A stretch of 64,000 nt of DNA from the NCBI GenBank assembly GCA_016779565.1, contig JADHNJ010000009.1, positions 1 through 64,000 of the forward strand. The letters run 5' to 3'. Position numbers and translations under genes: made by a program. Below are positions 37,488 through 47,090 of the stretch, piece after piece. The notes under the pieces were generated by a model. That model was not told the DNA's origin and did no database searches. It saw nothing but the letters and a program-made list of their open reading frames with translations. The stretch comes from Pseudomonadales bacterium. GTDB lineage: Bacteria > Pseudomonadota > Gammaproteobacteria > Pseudomonadales > Azotimanducaceae. Numbering within the stretch: position 1 is the stretch's first letter; every line of letters starts with the position of its first letter.

Positions 37488-38173
37488 ACCGTTGTTCCAT
37501 CCGAAATATCCGCTTCGAAATAATGGTAGCTCAACAGGCCTGCCAACAGATCACCAATAAAGGCGACAAAGAGCGTATCCTGATCCCGAGTGAAGCCGTT
37601 GATATCGATACTCCCCAAGCTCAAGACGCCAACCGGCGTCTCTGTATTGAGCGGCACAATAGCGCAAGAGGCCATCACCGAATCGCTATTAGGAAATAAG
37701 ATCGCCGATTCTTCGCTGCGTATGGCGCCCAAGACAGGCTGCTCAAAATTAACCAAGTTGCCAAGCTGGTCTGCAAGTGATTTACGTGACACAAAGCTGG
37801 TTTCGATGGCATCCGTATCGGACGGTTGAGGTGATCTAAAGACAAACAGGTGATAGGGCGTTGTTGGTAAGGTGTCTTCAAAAATTTTCTTAATACCTAG
37901 GGCAGCATCAGCGAAAGGCTGAGGTTTTAGAAGCGTCTGAATTAAAGCATGGCACAATTGGAATAGCCGCTGATTCTGTCGTGAGACATCAACGAATTCT
38001 GTTATCTTCGATTCTGCGTCGGCCAATTTCGTCTCCAACAGCCGCTGCTTGCGCTCGATCATCGAAATGGCTTGGGTTGGCTGATCTTCAAAATTAAGGA
38101 TCAGGGTTTCAAGCGCTTCAGGGTGTGCCGCGATAAAAGCCTCAATTGATGCCAAGGTTATTTCTTCGGTCAT
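37484..38173 (-). CDS. DUF484 (YigA-like) protein with GAF-like domain
   Basis: A 229-residue protein with a coiled-coil N-terminus (DQPTQAISMIERKQRLLETK) and a GAF-like C-terminal domain (ILFPNSDSVMASCAIVPLN through VGVLSLGSIDINGF). It always sits between dapF and xerC in gammaproteobacteria; its function is unknown. The start at 38173 lies one base after the dapF stop. A longer reading to 38353 lies inside dapF and adds a 60-residue tail unlike the family. Confidence 0.85.
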   Translation of the reverse strand: MTEEITLASIEAFIAAHPEALETLILNFEDQPTQAISMIERKQRLLETKLADAESKITEFVDVSRQNQRLFQLCHALIQTLLKPQPFADAALGIKKIFEDTLPTTPYHLFVFRSPQPSDTDAIETSFVSRKSLADQLGNLVNFEQPVLGAIRSEESAILFPNSDSVMASCAIVPLNTETPVGVLSLGSIDINGFTRDQDTLFVAFIGDLLAGLLSYHYFEADISDGTTV

Positions 38174-38174
38174 T

Positions 38175-39032
38175 TTATTGCTCCATCGTGCGGGGGACTT
38201 TGATTCGCCCTTCAAAAATACGCTCAGCAGGACCCGCCATGAGTACCTCGCTGCCCGGCCCTGACCAGGTAATGGTGAGCTCTCCCCCAGGAAGTCGGAC
38301 GGTGACGGTTTGATCAAGACCGGCGAATTGTCGACCAATGATAACTGCTGCACAAGCGCCCGAACCGCAAGCTAGCGTCTCTCCAGCGCCTCGTTCAACG
38401 ACTCTAAGATCGATGATAGTGGGTGATACCACCGACATGAAACCGACATTAACGCCAGATGCGAAGATGTGGTTATCGCAAAACTGCTGTGCAAGGGCGC
38501 TAACGTCCAGCGTGTCAAGATGGTCGCAAATCAGCACAGCATGTGGATTACCTAGGTCGACAACACCAAATGACCACTCAAACGCCGGGTCAAAACCTGC
38601 TGCAAAAGGCGGTTCTGAACCGATCACGGAATGGTAACCGGCCGCTTTCGGATCAAGCGCTGGAGGTTCGAGTTGAACTTCAAACTGAGCACTAGACAGC
38701 CTGCGGGTGATCATGCGCCCGACTCGCGTCTGCAAGGTTAGCGTTGTTTTTACTGATAACCGTTTATCAAAGATATATTTCCCGACGCAACGAGCACCAT
38801 TGCCACATTGAGATGATTCAGTCCCATCAGCATTAAATATTCTGTAAAAGAAGTCTGCGTCCGGTGACTGGGGCGGCTCTATCAATAGCAATTGATCAAA
38901 GCCGATGCCGGTATGTCGGTCAGCCAGATGTCGAATCGTTTCAGGGCGCAGCACCCCGCTTTGAGTTACAAAATCGATCACCACAAAATCGTTACCGATC
39001 CCGTGCATTTTTGTAAAAGGCAGCAAGCTCAC
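38175..39032 (-). CDS. dapF: Diaminopimelate epimerase
   Basis: DapF converts LL-DAP to meso-DAP for peptidoglycan and lysine. The 285 residues carry the two catalytic cysteines in GTESSQCGNGARC near 75 and GETLACGSGACAA near 218, plus the opening FTKMHGIGNDFVV. It sits three bases after lysA, so DAP is made and decarboxylated by products of the same transcript. Confidence 0.96.
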   Translation of the reverse strand: MSLLPFTKMHGIGNDFVVIDFVTQSGVLRPETIRHLADRHTGIGFDQLLLIEPPQSPDADFFYRIFNADGTESSQCGNGARCVGKYIFDKRLSVKTTLTLQTRVGRMITRRLSSAQFEVQLEPPALDPKAAGYHSVIGSEPPFAAGFDPAFEWSFGVVDLGNPHAVLICDHLDTLDVSALAQQFCDNHIFASGVNVGFMSVVSPTIIDLRVVERGAGETLACGSGACAAVIIGRQFAGLDQTVTVRLPGGELTITWSGPGSEVLMAGPAERIFEGRIKVPRTMEQ

Positions 39033-39035
39033 CGG

Positions 39036-40316
39036 TTAGCTCGGCGGCGCAGAGTGCGTGAACGCAGCATTTAAGCCAGCTAATTCGGGTGCTAGTTGCG
39101 CATCGATGGATTCTCGCTCGCGCACGACCCGCGCTTGGTCCCCTTGAACAAAGACCTCCGCTGCCCTACCTCTAGAATTGTAATTTGAGCTCATGGACAT
39201 TCCATAAGCACCGGCCGAAGCGATCGCAACGAGATCAGTCGCCGCGAGATCAACGGCACAATCTTTTGCAAGAAAATCACCCGTCTCACATATTGGGCCA
39301 ACAATGTCGATGGGGGTGGTCGCGGCTTTTTGTGGTTTTTTCACTGGCTGAATGCCTTGTGCAGCGCCATAAAGAGCTGGCCTTAGAAGATCGTTCATTG
39401 CCGCATCAACAATCGCAAACTGCTTTTCCCCGTTGACCTTGGTGTACAACACTTTTGTCAATAAGACGCCAGCATTGGCTACCAAATACCTTCCTGGCTC
39501 TAGAATAAGTGTTAACTGTCTAGCCTTTAAACGAGGCTCGAGCGCGGCGCTTAATTCCCGCAGCGGAAAGTCTGGTTCGTCCTGATAGCGAACCCCCATG
39601 CCACCACCGATGTCTAAGTGGGTAATAGCGATACCTTCAGCAGCAAGCGAATCGATCAAAGCAAACATTTTATCTATGGCATCTAGATAGGGTTCGATCG
39701 ACGTAATTTGAGATCCGATATGGCAATCTAGGCCCTTAATCGCTAGCCCTTTTAAGGTTTTTGCGCGTTGATACAACCCCAAAGCGTCTGCCATAGGAAT
39801 CCCGAATTTAGAAGTGCTCAGACCAGTAGAAATATAGGGGTGAGTTTTAGGGTCAACATCTGGATTAACGCGCAGCGAAATTGGCGCAAGCTGTCCCTCG
39901 GCTTCGGCAATGGTTGCAATGTGATAAAGCTCAGCTTCAGACTCAACATTGAAGCAGTGAATCCCTGCAGCTAAAGCGGCTTTAATTTCATCATCCTGCT
40001 TACCGACCCCAGAAAATACGATCTTGTTTGGATCCGCGCCAACGCTTAGAGCGCGAGCTAACTCGCCTCCTGACACGATATCAAAGCCTGCCCCGAGTTC
40101 CTTCAGACATTTCAAAACAGACAGGTTGGCATTGGCTTTAACGGCGTAACAAACCAGGGTATCAATGCCAGTAAAGGCATCCGTTATGGCTTGGTACGCT
40201 GCACCAATGCTGCCTGCCGCATAGACAAATGTTGGCGTACCAAAAGCCTTCGCAAGGGCATCTAATGGAAATTGCTCACAATGTAAAAGACCGTTTTGGT
40301 ATTCAAAGCTCGACAT
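39036..40316 (-). CDS. lysA: Diaminopimelate decarboxylase
   Basis: LysA decarboxylates meso-DAP to L-lysine using PLP. The 426-residue fold-type III enzyme has the PLP-Lys in YAVKANANLSVLK near 60, the His in GLDCHIGSQI near 197, the phosphate-binding GGGMGVRY near 237 and the substrate Cys in GPICETGDFLA near 340. It overlaps lptM upstream by 14 bases and precedes dapF by three. Confidence 0.96.
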   Translation of the reverse strand: MSSFEYQNGLLHCEQFPLDALAKAFGTPTFVYAAGSIGAAYQAITDAFTGIDTLVCYAVKANANLSVLKCLKELGAGFDIVSGGELARALSVGADPNKIVFSGVGKQDDEIKAALAAGIHCFNVESEAELYHIATIAEAEGQLAPISLRVNPDVDPKTHPYISTGLSTSKFGIPMADALGLYQRAKTLKGLAIKGLDCHIGSQITSIEPYLDAIDKMFALIDSLAAEGIAITHLDIGGGMGVRYQDEPDFPLRELSAALEPRLKARQLTLILEPGRYLVANAGVLLTKVLYTKVNGEKQFAIVDAAMNDLLRPALYGAAQGIQPVKKPQKAATTPIDIVGPICETGDFLAKDCAVDLAATDLVAIASAGAYGMSMSSNYNSRGRAAEVFVQGDQARVVRERESIDAQLAPELAGLNAAFTHSAPPS

Positions 40317-40422
40317 AAGAGAAGCTCGCAGCCGACTGGGGCGTGGTTTCTTGTGGGTATAAAGGACCCTTTTGGCCGCAGGCGCTCAGCATGGCGCATA
40401 ACAAAATGACAATAATTGGCAT
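40303..40422 (-). CDS. lptM: Small lipoprotein LptM (YifL family)
   Basis: LptM is a small outer-membrane lipoprotein that stabilises the LptD LPS translocon. The 39 residues consist of a short signal peptide, the lipobox LSAC and directly after it GQKGPLYP, the family's hallmark. The ATG at 40422 starts the signal peptide. A reading extended to 40605 would run into cyaY and place the signal peptide internally. First gene of the lptM-lysA-dapF-DUF484-xerC-yigB operon. Confidence 0.92.
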   Translation of the reverse strand: MPIIVILLCAMLSACGQKGPLYPQETTPQSAASFSYVEL

Positions 40423-40448
40423 AGAGTACGATAATTCAGTAAAGCTTG

Positions 40449-40456
40449 AGTATACT
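40449..40456. promoter_or_regulatory. Shared palindromic AGTATACT -10 element for lptM and cyaY
   Basis: AGTATACT is its own reverse complement, so TATACT can act as a -10 box in both directions, toward cyaY (start 30 bases away) and toward lptM (start 27 bases away). Neither direction has a good -35 box. Divergent genes using one palindromic -10 would compete for polymerase. Confidence 0.4.
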
Positions 40457-40485
40457 TGGTTCCTCTTTGGATAGGGAGCGGCCCA

Positions 40486-40839
40486 GTGAATTCGACAGAG
40501 TCTGAGCAAAGTTTTCACACTCGAATCGATCGCCTGATGATGGCGATCGAGGACCAGGTAGATGCAGTCGCCATCGATATCGACGTGGATGGAGGCGACG
40601 GGCAATTAATATTGACCTTCTTATCCGGGACTCAGATTGTGATCAGTCGCCAACCTGCTCAAAGAGAAATCTGGGTAGCTGCAAAATCCGGCGGCTTCCA
40701 TTTAAAGGACCGGGGCTACGACTGGTTTTGCGAGACGACCACGGAGAACTTGACCGATCTTCTTAATCGAGTGGTCACAGAACAAGCCGGGGTAACGGTG
40801 ACGGCGTTCAGCGAAATCGCTTCTGAGCACGCTCAATAG
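40486..40839 (+). CDS. cyaY: Iron-sulfur cluster assembly regulator CyaY (frataxin)
   Basis: CyaY binds iron and IscS and tunes Fe-S cluster synthesis. The 117 residues have the frataxin helix-sheet-helix pattern: acidic first helix and turn ([20 protein letters not shown]), the core strands [25 protein letters not shown], and [18 protein letters not shown] at 40486 has GGGAG seven bases upstream. It is divergent from lptM as in E. coli and overlaps the convergent argH end by 32 bases. Confidence 0.93.
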   Translation: MNSTESEQSFHTRIDRLMMAIEDQVDAVAIDIDVDGGDGQLILTFLSGTQIVISRQPAQREIWVAAKSGGFHLKDRGYDWFCETTTENLTDLLNRVVTEQAGVTVTAFSEIASEHAQ

Positions 40840-42193
40840 CAGCTTGGACGGCCTTTGGGGCGGTTCCCCCAGGATGGGCACGGGCAGCTACAGACCCTTC
40901 AAGGGTTAGAATTTGGTAAACGTCCTCTTTGATCTGATCACTTTCTTGATGAAAGTCACTGAGCTTGAGTTCGGAAAGGTCAAGGTTGCGTGATTCTGCA
41001 AGGCCGACCAACCTTCCTACGATATGATGCGCGTCTCGAAACGGCATCCCCTGCCTCACTAGATAATCCGCAAGATCGGTCGCGGTAGCGAAGCCTTTAG
41101 CAGCCGCTAGCCGCATTGCCTGGGGTTTAGCTTCAATATTGGGGATCATATCGCCAAAAGCTGTAAGCGTGTTTTCAACCGTGCGTATGGTGTCAATCAG
41201 GGGCTCTTTATCTTCTTGGTTATCCTTGTTGTAAGCCAGAGGCTGGCCTTTCATCAGTGTCAACAAAGTCATTAGGCCACCAAAAACTCTCGCAGCTTTG
41301 CCCCGCACTAGCTCAGGCACATCTGGATTTTTCTTTTGGGGCATAATTGATGAGCCGGTGCAGAATCGATCCGGCAAGGCGATGAAGTCGAATTGTGGTG
41401 ATGCCCAAAGAATCAGCTCTTCTGACCACCGGGATAGATGCATCATGAGTAGGCTGGCCGCGGCGCTAAATTCGATGGCGAAATCCCGATCACTGACGGC
41501 ATCCAGCGAATTGTCAGCAATGTCATCAAAGCCTAAGAGGTCGGCAACGAGATTGCGATCGATTGGGAAGCTGGTTCCTGCCAAGGCGGCGGCGCCTAGC
41601 GGCAAGATATTCACCCGTCGTCGACAATCTTGTAAGCGGGCTTCGTCTCGACACAACATCTCGTACCAGGCCATCAGATGGTGTCCGAAAACTACAGGTT
41701 GTGCGACTTGTAAATGCGTGAAACCAGGCATAATGGTATGCGTATGCTGACTCGCAAGGTTGATGAGGCCCTGCTGCAAGTGCCTTATTTGATCTAAGAT
41801 CTGATCAATGTGAAAGCGCAGATACATGCGGACGTCGGTGGCAACCTGATCATTTCTGGATCGTCCAGTATGTAGTGCTTTACCTTGCTCGCCGATTCGA
41901 TGAGTGAGCTCAGCTTCGATGTTCATATGAACATCCTCTAGTTGCTCAGACCAAGTAAAGTTTCCTGCTTTGATATCCTCTCGGATACCTTCTAAGCCTT
42001 CTATGATGGCCTTGGCCGTGTCTGCCGGAATAATGCTACATCGACCTAGCATGGTCGCATGCGCGATGGAGCCTTCAATGTCGAAGATCGCCAAAACTTG
42101 ATCGAAGCTAACGGAGGCTGTAAATGCCTCAACAAAGGCATCAGTTGCTTCGGTGAATCGCCCGTCCCACAGTCTATCGGTGCTGTCACTCAC
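40808..42193 (-). CDS. argH: Argininosuccinate lyase
   Basis: ArgH splits argininosuccinate to arginine and fumarate. The 461-residue enzyme has the superfamily signature [12 protein letters not shown] near 282, [13 protein letters not shown] near 107 and the catalytic His in [11 protein letters not shown] near 160. GTG start with AGGAATAGG upstream. The 3' end overlaps cyaY by 32 bases in convergent orientation. Confidence 0.96.
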   Translation of the reverse strand: MSDSTDRLWDGRFTEATDAFVEAFTASVSFDQVLAIFDIEGSIAHATMLGRCSIIPADTAKAIIEGLEGIREDIKAGNFTWSEQLEDVHMNIEAELTHRIGEQGKALHTGRSRNDQVATDVRMYLRFHIDQILDQIRHLQQGLINLASQHTHTIMPGFTHLQVAQPVVFGHHLMAWYEMLCRDEARLQDCRRRVNILPLGAAALAGTSFPIDRNLVADLLGFDDIADNSLDAVSDRDFAIEFSAAASLLMMHLSRWSEELILWASPQFDFIALPDRFCTGSSIMPQKKNPDVPELVRGKAARVFGGLMTLLTLMKGQPLAYNKDNQEDKEPLIDTIRTVENTLTAFGDMIPNIEAKPQAMRLAAAKGFATATDLADYLVRQGMPFRDAHHIVGRLVGLAESRNLDLSELKLSDFHQESDQIKEDVYQILTLEGSVAARAHPGGTAPKAVQAAIERAQKRFR

Positions 42194-42220
42194 GGCCTAT
42201 TCCTAATTCGAAAAAGCGAC

Positions 42221-42226
42221 AGTATA
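42221..42226 (-). promoter_or_regulatory. Candidate -10 box (TATACT) for argH
   Basis: On the reverse strand CTGGTATACTGTCG gives a five-of-six -10 box 28 bases before the argH GTG. The -35 region is weak. No clear ARG-box was recognised. The hemC promoter should be in the same divergent gap but was not located. Confidence 0.4.
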
Positions 42227-42355
42227 CCAGTTGCGAACCTTTGGGTGCGGTAAGCCCAAGTTTCGGAGATTTACCCAGCCTCTAAGTGATGCCATGGTTT
42301 ACACCGATACTCGACCAAGTTAGTGTTGCCGTTTGATCAGCAAGGGGTACAGCGC

Positions 42356-43285
42356 TTGAAAGCAATCCGTTTAGCTACGCGTAAAAGCCCCTTAGCGCTT
42401 TGGCAGGCAAACTATGTAGCAGATCGCATTCGAGCGGTTTTGCCAGAGTTACGGGTCGAGATTTTGGGGCTTTCCACCGAGGGCGATCGAAACCGTTCAG
42501 TGTCGTTATCAAAACTCGGCGGTAAAGGTGTGTTTGTTAAAGAACTGGAAATCGCCTTGCAGTCCGGTGAAGCAGACTTTGCCGTTCACTCAATGAAGGA
42601 TGTACCTGCTAAGTTGCCTGACGGCCTTTCATTGGTGGCCATGTGTGAGCGCGCAGACCCTCGAGATGCGCTCATTGCTGGCGACGCCGAGACTTTAAGC
42701 GCTTTACCTGAGGGTGCTGTTATAGGCTCTTCAAGCCTAAGGCGATGTCTTCAGCTCGCTGAGGTTTATCCCCATCTAAGGTTTGAAGCAATACGGGGTA
42801 ATGTAGAGACTCGGTTAAAACGTCTGGATCAAGGGGACTTTGATGCGATCATCTTGGCGACCGCTGGCCTAGAGCGGCTAGGGTTGGCCTCAAGAATTAC
42901 GCAGCGAATAAGCTTAAGTGAGTGTATTCCAAGTGCTGGGCAAGGTGCGGTGGGTCTTGAGGCCAGCGTGGATCGACCGGACCTCAAGAAAGTAGCGCAA
43001 GCGATTAATGACCCTCAGACTTTTTTGGCGGTGAGCTGTGAACGCAGAATATCAGAGCGCCTCGGGGCAACTTGTGATCTTCCGGTCGGCGCCTATGCGG
43101 CATTTATGGGTGGGGGCCCAGCGGCTGAGGTCCGGTTATCGACTTTTGTAAGCGATATAAATGGGGATACACGTCTTCGGATCACCGATTCGGCACCGAG
43201 CGTCGAGGCCATTGACCTTGGCGATCGTGTGGCCAGCGCATTGATTGAACAAGGTGCCTTAGCGTTGGTTAACAAGGCTATCTGA
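42356..43285 (+). CDS. hemC: Hydroxymethylbilane synthase (porphobilinogen deaminase)
   Basis: HemC links four porphobilinogens into hydroxymethylbilane. With the TTG start at 42356 (AAGGGG eight bases upstream) it has 309 residues, close to E. coli HemC (313). The opening IRLATRKSPLALWQA, HSMKDVPAKLP near 83, IGSSSLRRCLQL near 125 and the dipyrromethane-binding Cys in GATCDLPVGAYA near 239 are present. A TTG at 42323 would add 11 residues without family support. First gene of hemC-hemD-hemX-hemY. Confidence 0.95.
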   Translation: MKAIRLATRKSPLALWQANYVADRIRAVLPELRVEILGLSTEGDRNRSVSLSKLGGKGVFVKELEIALQSGEADFAVHSMKDVPAKLPDGLSLVAMCERADPRDALIAGDAETLSALPEGAVIGSSSLRRCLQLAEVYPHLRFEAIRGNVETRLKRLDQGDFDAIILATAGLERLGLASRITQRISLSECIPSAGQGAVGLEASVDRPDLKKVAQAINDPQTFLAVSCERRISERLGATCDLPVGAYAAFMGGGPAAEVRLSTFVSDINGDTRLRITDSAPSVEAIDLGDRVASALIEQGALALVNKAI

Positions 43286-44020
43286 GTGATCAAAAGGCTG
43301 CTCTTGACCCGTCCGGCTGGTTTTAACGGGGATTTGCTTACCGCCTGTCAACAGTTGGGTTGTCAATGCTATGAAGCGCCTCTGATTCGTATAGCGCCCC
43401 TACCAGCCCCTATAGTGACGCCCGAAGTTGAGGTGTTAGCTGTAGCTCGAGCACAAATCTACACCAGTCAGAACGCGATCACCCATGCTGAAGACGCCTT
43501 GCTTGCGATCGGTCGTGACCCTTTGTCGCGGGTATATGCCGTTGGCCCTGCCACCCAAAAGCATCTTGAGGGGCTTGGAATTGCCGCAATAGCGCCTGAG
43601 TCACCCGGATCTGAACCCCTGCTTGCGCTTCCTGATTTTCAAGATGTTGACGGACTCTCAATCACCATCGTCACCGGGCTTGGCGGACGTGATCATCTCG
43701 ATGTGACCCTGAGGGCACGAGGCGCAAATGTCGCACGCTATGCCTGTTATGCTCGAGAAAAGATTCATCGGCCGGATCTCGAGAATGTCGTGTCGAAGGA
43801 GGGTTATGATCATGTTCTGGTGACGAGTGTTGATTTGCTCGATGCCCTCACAGAGAATTTGTCGACGCATTTGCGAGCCGGAGTGACTGTTTGCGCCACC
43901 TCGCCCCGCATTGCAGAGGCGGCGATAGATCGAGGGTATCGACAGATAATCTCTGCGCAAGATGCAAGCGTTTCTGGCATTTTGCGCGCCCTTGGTCTGG
44001 CAAGCTCAGATTTTTCTTAG
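43286..44020 (+). CDS. hemD: Uroporphyrinogen-III synthase
   Basis: HemD closes and inverts ring D of hydroxymethylbilane. The 244-residue two-lobed protein shows the weak family marks LLLTRPAGFN at the start, YTSQNAI near 62, YAVGPATQKHL near 83 and VLVTSVDLLDAL near 175. GTG start directly after the hemC stop. Although this family is poorly conserved, its place between hemC and hemX makes the call firm. Confidence 0.92.
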   Translation: MIKRLLLTRPAGFNGDLLTACQQLGCQCYEAPLIRIAPLPAPIVTPEVEVLAVARAQIYTSQNAITHAEDALLAIGRDPLSRVYAVGPATQKHLEGLGIAAIAPESPGSEPLLALPDFQDVDGLSITIVTGLGGRDHLDVTLRARGANVARYACYAREKIHRPDLENVVSKEGYDHVLVTSVDLLDALTENLSTHLRAGVTVCATSPRIAEAAIDRGYRQIISAQDASVSGILRALGLASSDFS

Positions 44021-44029
44021 GAGTTTTTC

Positions 44030-45085
44030 ATGAGTGACCCCAATGTCTCTGGCGATACCGCATCGGACCCTGGATCGACCGCTAGCAGACCTTTCCGATT
44101 CTTCCCATTTCTGTTGGTAATGATTTTGTTGTTGGGCCTTAGCTTAATGGGCTGGCAAGGTTATGAAATGCAGCAAAATCAGTCGCGGCAAGCAGCGCAG
44201 CTAGCAATCATTGAGGCTGGTTTAGCGGATATTCGGCAACTCAAAGAGCGCCAAGCGCTGCTCTCTGAAAACATTGCGCTTCAGCAAGCCAACCTTGATA
44301 GGGTTAGCCAAATATTTGCTCAGCAAGGTGAACTGCTGGCGACGCTCCAGCAGCAAAAGCTGGGTCAAAAAGATACAGCGCGATTGGCCGAAACGGCGGT
44401 GCTGGTTCGCTTAGCCGCAGTATCCCTTAGGGTCTATAAAGATCCGGCTGAGGCGCTCGATCTTTTAAAAAAAGCTGATCAGATTCTAAGAAGTGCCCGG
44501 TCAGTGGCTATGCTTAATCTTAGAGAGGTTATCGCCGGTGATATTGCGAATCTGGAGGCGGCTTCGGTGATCGATCGGGCGGGACTGTATCTGCAGCTTG
44601 TTGCCTTGATAGATAAGACAGCGGCGCAACCTTTTAAGGTGTTGGAAGGTGAAGTCTTGATGCCAGCTGCGCCTGCGGTGGCCCCTGCCCCCGTTGATGA
44701 AGATGTCTGGGCTCAGATCGACCGATTCTGGCAGGCGCTGTGGCACCGCCTCTCACATCTGGTTGATTTTCGGGTGGGTCAACCAGCGCCCACGCCCATG
44801 CTCACAGCCTTAGACCAGCAGTTGATCAGGCAGCGCATTGTGCTCGATCTTACGTCAGCTCAGTACGCCTTACTTGCTCGTGATGAAATCATTTATCAAT
44901 CGGCGCTAGGACAAGTCAGCGAAAATCTTGAGCTACATTTTGATCTGACGGGTTCAGACGGGCGATGGCTTTTACAGACTTTGTCAATGCTAACCGCTCA
45001 ATCGCTGGAGGTTGCCTTACCTGATCTCGATGCTTCGATGAGCGCGATCGACGTCGCCTATGACAAAATAGAAGAGACGCAGTAA
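44030..45085 (+). CDS. hemX: HemX-family membrane protein
   Basis: HemX is a single-pass inner-membrane protein of unproven role, formerly annotated as a uroporphyrinogen methyltransferase without catalytic evidence. The 351 residues have a cytoplasmic Ser/Thr/Pro-rich head, one membrane helix (FLLVMILLLGLSLMGWQGY near 26-44), a coiled coil (LADIRQLKERQALLSENIAL) and a long helical periplasmic part. The last base of its stop is the first base of hemY's ATG (TAATG). Confidence 0.88.
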   Translation: MSDPNVSGDTASDPGSTASRPFRFFPFLLVMILLLGLSLMGWQGYEMQQNQSRQAAQLAIIEAGLADIRQLKERQALLSENIALQQANLDRVSQIFAQQGELLATLQQQKLGQKDTARLAETAVLVRLAAVSLRVYKDPAEALDLLKKADQILRSARSVAMLNLREVIAGDIANLEAASVIDRAGLYLQLVALIDKTAAQPFKVLEGEVLMPAAPAVAPAPVDEDVWAQIDRFWQALWHRLSHLVDFRVGQPAPTPMLTALDQQLIRQRIVLDLTSAQYALLARDEIIYQSALGQVSENLELHFDLTGSDGRWLLQTLSMLTAQSLEVALPDLDASMSAIDVAYDKIEETQ

Positions 45086-46206
45086 TGGCTAAAACCTTAT
45101 TCTATGTCACGATTGTGCTGGCGCTTCTAGTGGGAACGCTGGTTAATCGGTCCCCAGGATATGTGTTGCTGGCCTATGAAGGCATAACCTTGCAGACCAG
45201 CGTGTGGGTCGCACTTTTTTGTCTCGTTGTAATTGTTTTCGTCGCCATTGCGCTTGGCCGATGGATTACCTCCGTGAAAACCTCAGGAGCTGCGTTGCGT
45301 CGATATTTCGAAGCAAGAAAAGCCGCAAAACACCACCGTTTTTTGGCGAAGGGGCTTACCTTGTGGTCATTGGGAGAAACATCACGAGCGTTGAGATATT
45401 TTGAAAGAACATTGGAGTCTTCAGAGTTGAGGACAACGGCAGCGGCCTTTTTAGCGTCGTCAAGTTCGGATGCAGCGAGCCGAGATCAGGCGTTAGCAAT
45501 TTTGGCAGAGGGTGATCAAGGGCAGCAGCAGCTGGCTGCATTCGTTCGAGGTCAAATTGCATTTGAGGCTGGCCAGATAGAAGCCGCAGCAGCAGCAATT
45601 GAACCGTTGCCGGATAACGCATTAACCTCAGCGCTGCGCAGGCGATTGGCGATCGCTGCGAAGGACTGGAACTACTTGAACCGGCAGCGGAAACAAATCT
45701 CAAAATTTGAAGAAACGTTAACCCTTGCGGATTACCAGCTAATTCTTGCTGCACGACATAGTCTGAGCGACGACGAGCAACGTGACCTTTGGTTACGGGT
45801 ATTACCTAAACAGGCGCTCGAAGATGATCAATTGTTACTTAATACGTTAGCGGCTTTCGATAGCGCCAAACTAGCCGAAGCCTGTTGCCGCGCATTGGTC
45901 GAGAGCCATCCTGTTGCGGCCCTGTTCATTGTTTACGGTGAACTTCATTTAGCAACCCGTGACCGCCGGCATCAACAGCTGTTACGTTGGCAATCGCAAT
46001 ACCCGGCAGCTTATGTACTGGCTGGTCTCGGTGTGCTGGCTCAGAAGGATGGCGACTATGAAAAGGCCCGTGACTATTTTGAGCAGAGTCTATCGCACAA
46101 ATCTATAACGCTTGTACAAAGAAGACTTGCGGCTACACAACTCAAACTCGGCGCCAACGAAGCCGCTGCTGAGATGCTTCAGCTTACGACGCCGTCTCAC
46201 GAGTAA
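45085..46206 (+). CDS. hemY: HemY-family TPR membrane protein
   Basis: This is the gammaproteobacterial HemY (not protoporphyrinogen oxidase), a membrane protein with C-terminal TPR-like helices often encoded after hemX. The 373 residues begin with two membrane helices (about 5-22 and 38-60), then the conserved RYFEARKAAKHHRFLAKGL and TPR-like repeats such as DYEKARDYFEQSLSHKSI near 325. It may scaffold late heme synthesis; the biochemical role is unknown. Confidence 0.87.
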   Translation: MAKTLFYVTIVLALLVGTLVNRSPGYVLLAYEGITLQTSVWVALFCLVVIVFVAIALGRWITSVKTSGAALRRYFEARKAAKHHRFLAKGLTLWSLGETSRALRYFERTLESSELRTTAAAFLASSSSDAASRDQALAILAEGDQGQQQLAAFVRGQIAFEAGQIEAAAAAIEPLPDNALTSALRRRLAIAAKDWNYLNRQRKQISKFEETLTLADYQLILAARHSLSDDEQRDLWLRVLPKQALEDDQLLLNTLAAFDSAKLAEACCRALVESHPVAALFIVYGELHLATRDRRHQQLLRWQSQYPAAYVLAGLGVLAQKDGDYEKARDYFEQSLSHKSITLVQRRLAATQLKLGANEAAAEMLQLTTPSHE

Positions 46207-46389
46207 GGTGCTTGCATGTTAGGAGTTGTTGCTACAGGTGTTCAATCACTGAGTTTCGCGAGCGTAGGTTGATCAGTCAGACAAAGTGATGACTAGGAAA
46301 GCATTCGACCTTTTTAGCCGGTGCAAGGCATTCTCTCTTTAGTTTCTTCGCGCTCGGGTCGTCTGTTAACTGCCCCACTTGAAATTAGG

Positions 46390-47088
46390 TTATCGCGGTG
46401 CGTAATCAAATACGTCAGAGCGCATTTGTGCAGGGTCAAAACCTTGCGAGATAAAATGATCAAGGGTGCCGTACACCATCGCGGGGCTGCCAGAGACAAA
46501 GATTTGGTAGTCGTTTAATTGCTTAAGATCCTGGCTAACTGCTTCGCCGACAAGGCCTTCCCGACCACACCATTGCGCGTCCGGCTCACTAACGACAGGC
46601 ACATAATGGAGGGCACCAAGGTTCGCTTGTTCTTTAAAAACAGCGTCGATATAAAGATCGTCTGGGGTCCGCACGCCCCAATATAAATAAATTTGTTCCG
46701 TGAACGATGCCGAGGTCAGCCAGTCGAGCAGACTTTTCATTTGGGTGATGCCAGTGGCGGCGGCAATCAAGATCACGGGTTTGTTGGGCAGGGCTGCCAG
46801 ATAACAGCTACCCAAAGGGTACTCGATATCCAGCGTTGCTGGATCGGCATTGAGGTACTGTTCAATGCGATCTGATTCAGCAGAATTCGGAGTTGCTGCA
46901 ATGTGAAGTTCAAGCAGATTGGTCTCTGGTGCATTAGCGATCGAGAAAGGGTAGCTGACCTCGTCGATCACAAGGGCCAAATACTGCCCAGCATAGAACG
47001 GCTCAGCGTGGCCTGGTCTGATTAACGTCAAGCGACGAACCGAGGGTGTGATGGGCTCGTTACAACAAACCTCAGCGGTGAAGCGCAT
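46390..47088 (-). CDS. NAD(P)H-flavin reductase-like oxidoreductase (Fre family)
   Basis: The 232 residues form a flavodoxin reductase-like protein without an iron-sulfur domain: FAD-domain barrel with YAGQYLALV and YPFSIANAPE near 35-55, and the NAD-binding domain with IAAATGITQMKSLLDWL near 107 and IFVSGSPAMVYGTLDHF near 197. It resembles Fre, which reduces free flavins, and CDP-6-deoxy-glucoseen reductase-like proteins near rho in Pseudomonas. It begins two bases after the rho stop. The ubiD gene often found beside fre is absent. Confidence 0.82.
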   Translation of the reverse strand: MRFTAEVCCNEPITPSVRRLTLIRPGHAEPFYAGQYLALVIDEVSYPFSIANAPETNLLELHIAATPNSAESDRIEQYLNADPATLDIEYPLGSCYLAALPNKPVILIAAATGITQMKSLLDWLTSASFTEQIYLYWGVRTPDDLYIDAVFKEQANLGALHYVPVVSEPDAQWCGREGLVGEAVSQDLKQLNDYQIFVSGSPAMVYGTLDHFISQGFDPAQMRSDVFDYAPR

Positions 47089-47090
47089 AT

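Noticed and set aside
38174-38353. 60-residue extension of the DUF484 protein
   Set aside because: It lies entirely inside dapF. The family start is the ATG one base after the dapF stop.
40423-40605. Extension of LptM upstream of its signal peptide
   Set aside because: It would place the lipoprotein signal internally and overlap cyaY on the other strand.
41298-41750. 150-codon frame opposite argH, and similar long frames opposite coxA (16750-17133) and within thrC (35152-35631)
   Set aside because: These mirror codon bias of strongly conserved genes on the other strand or frame and carry no independent motif.
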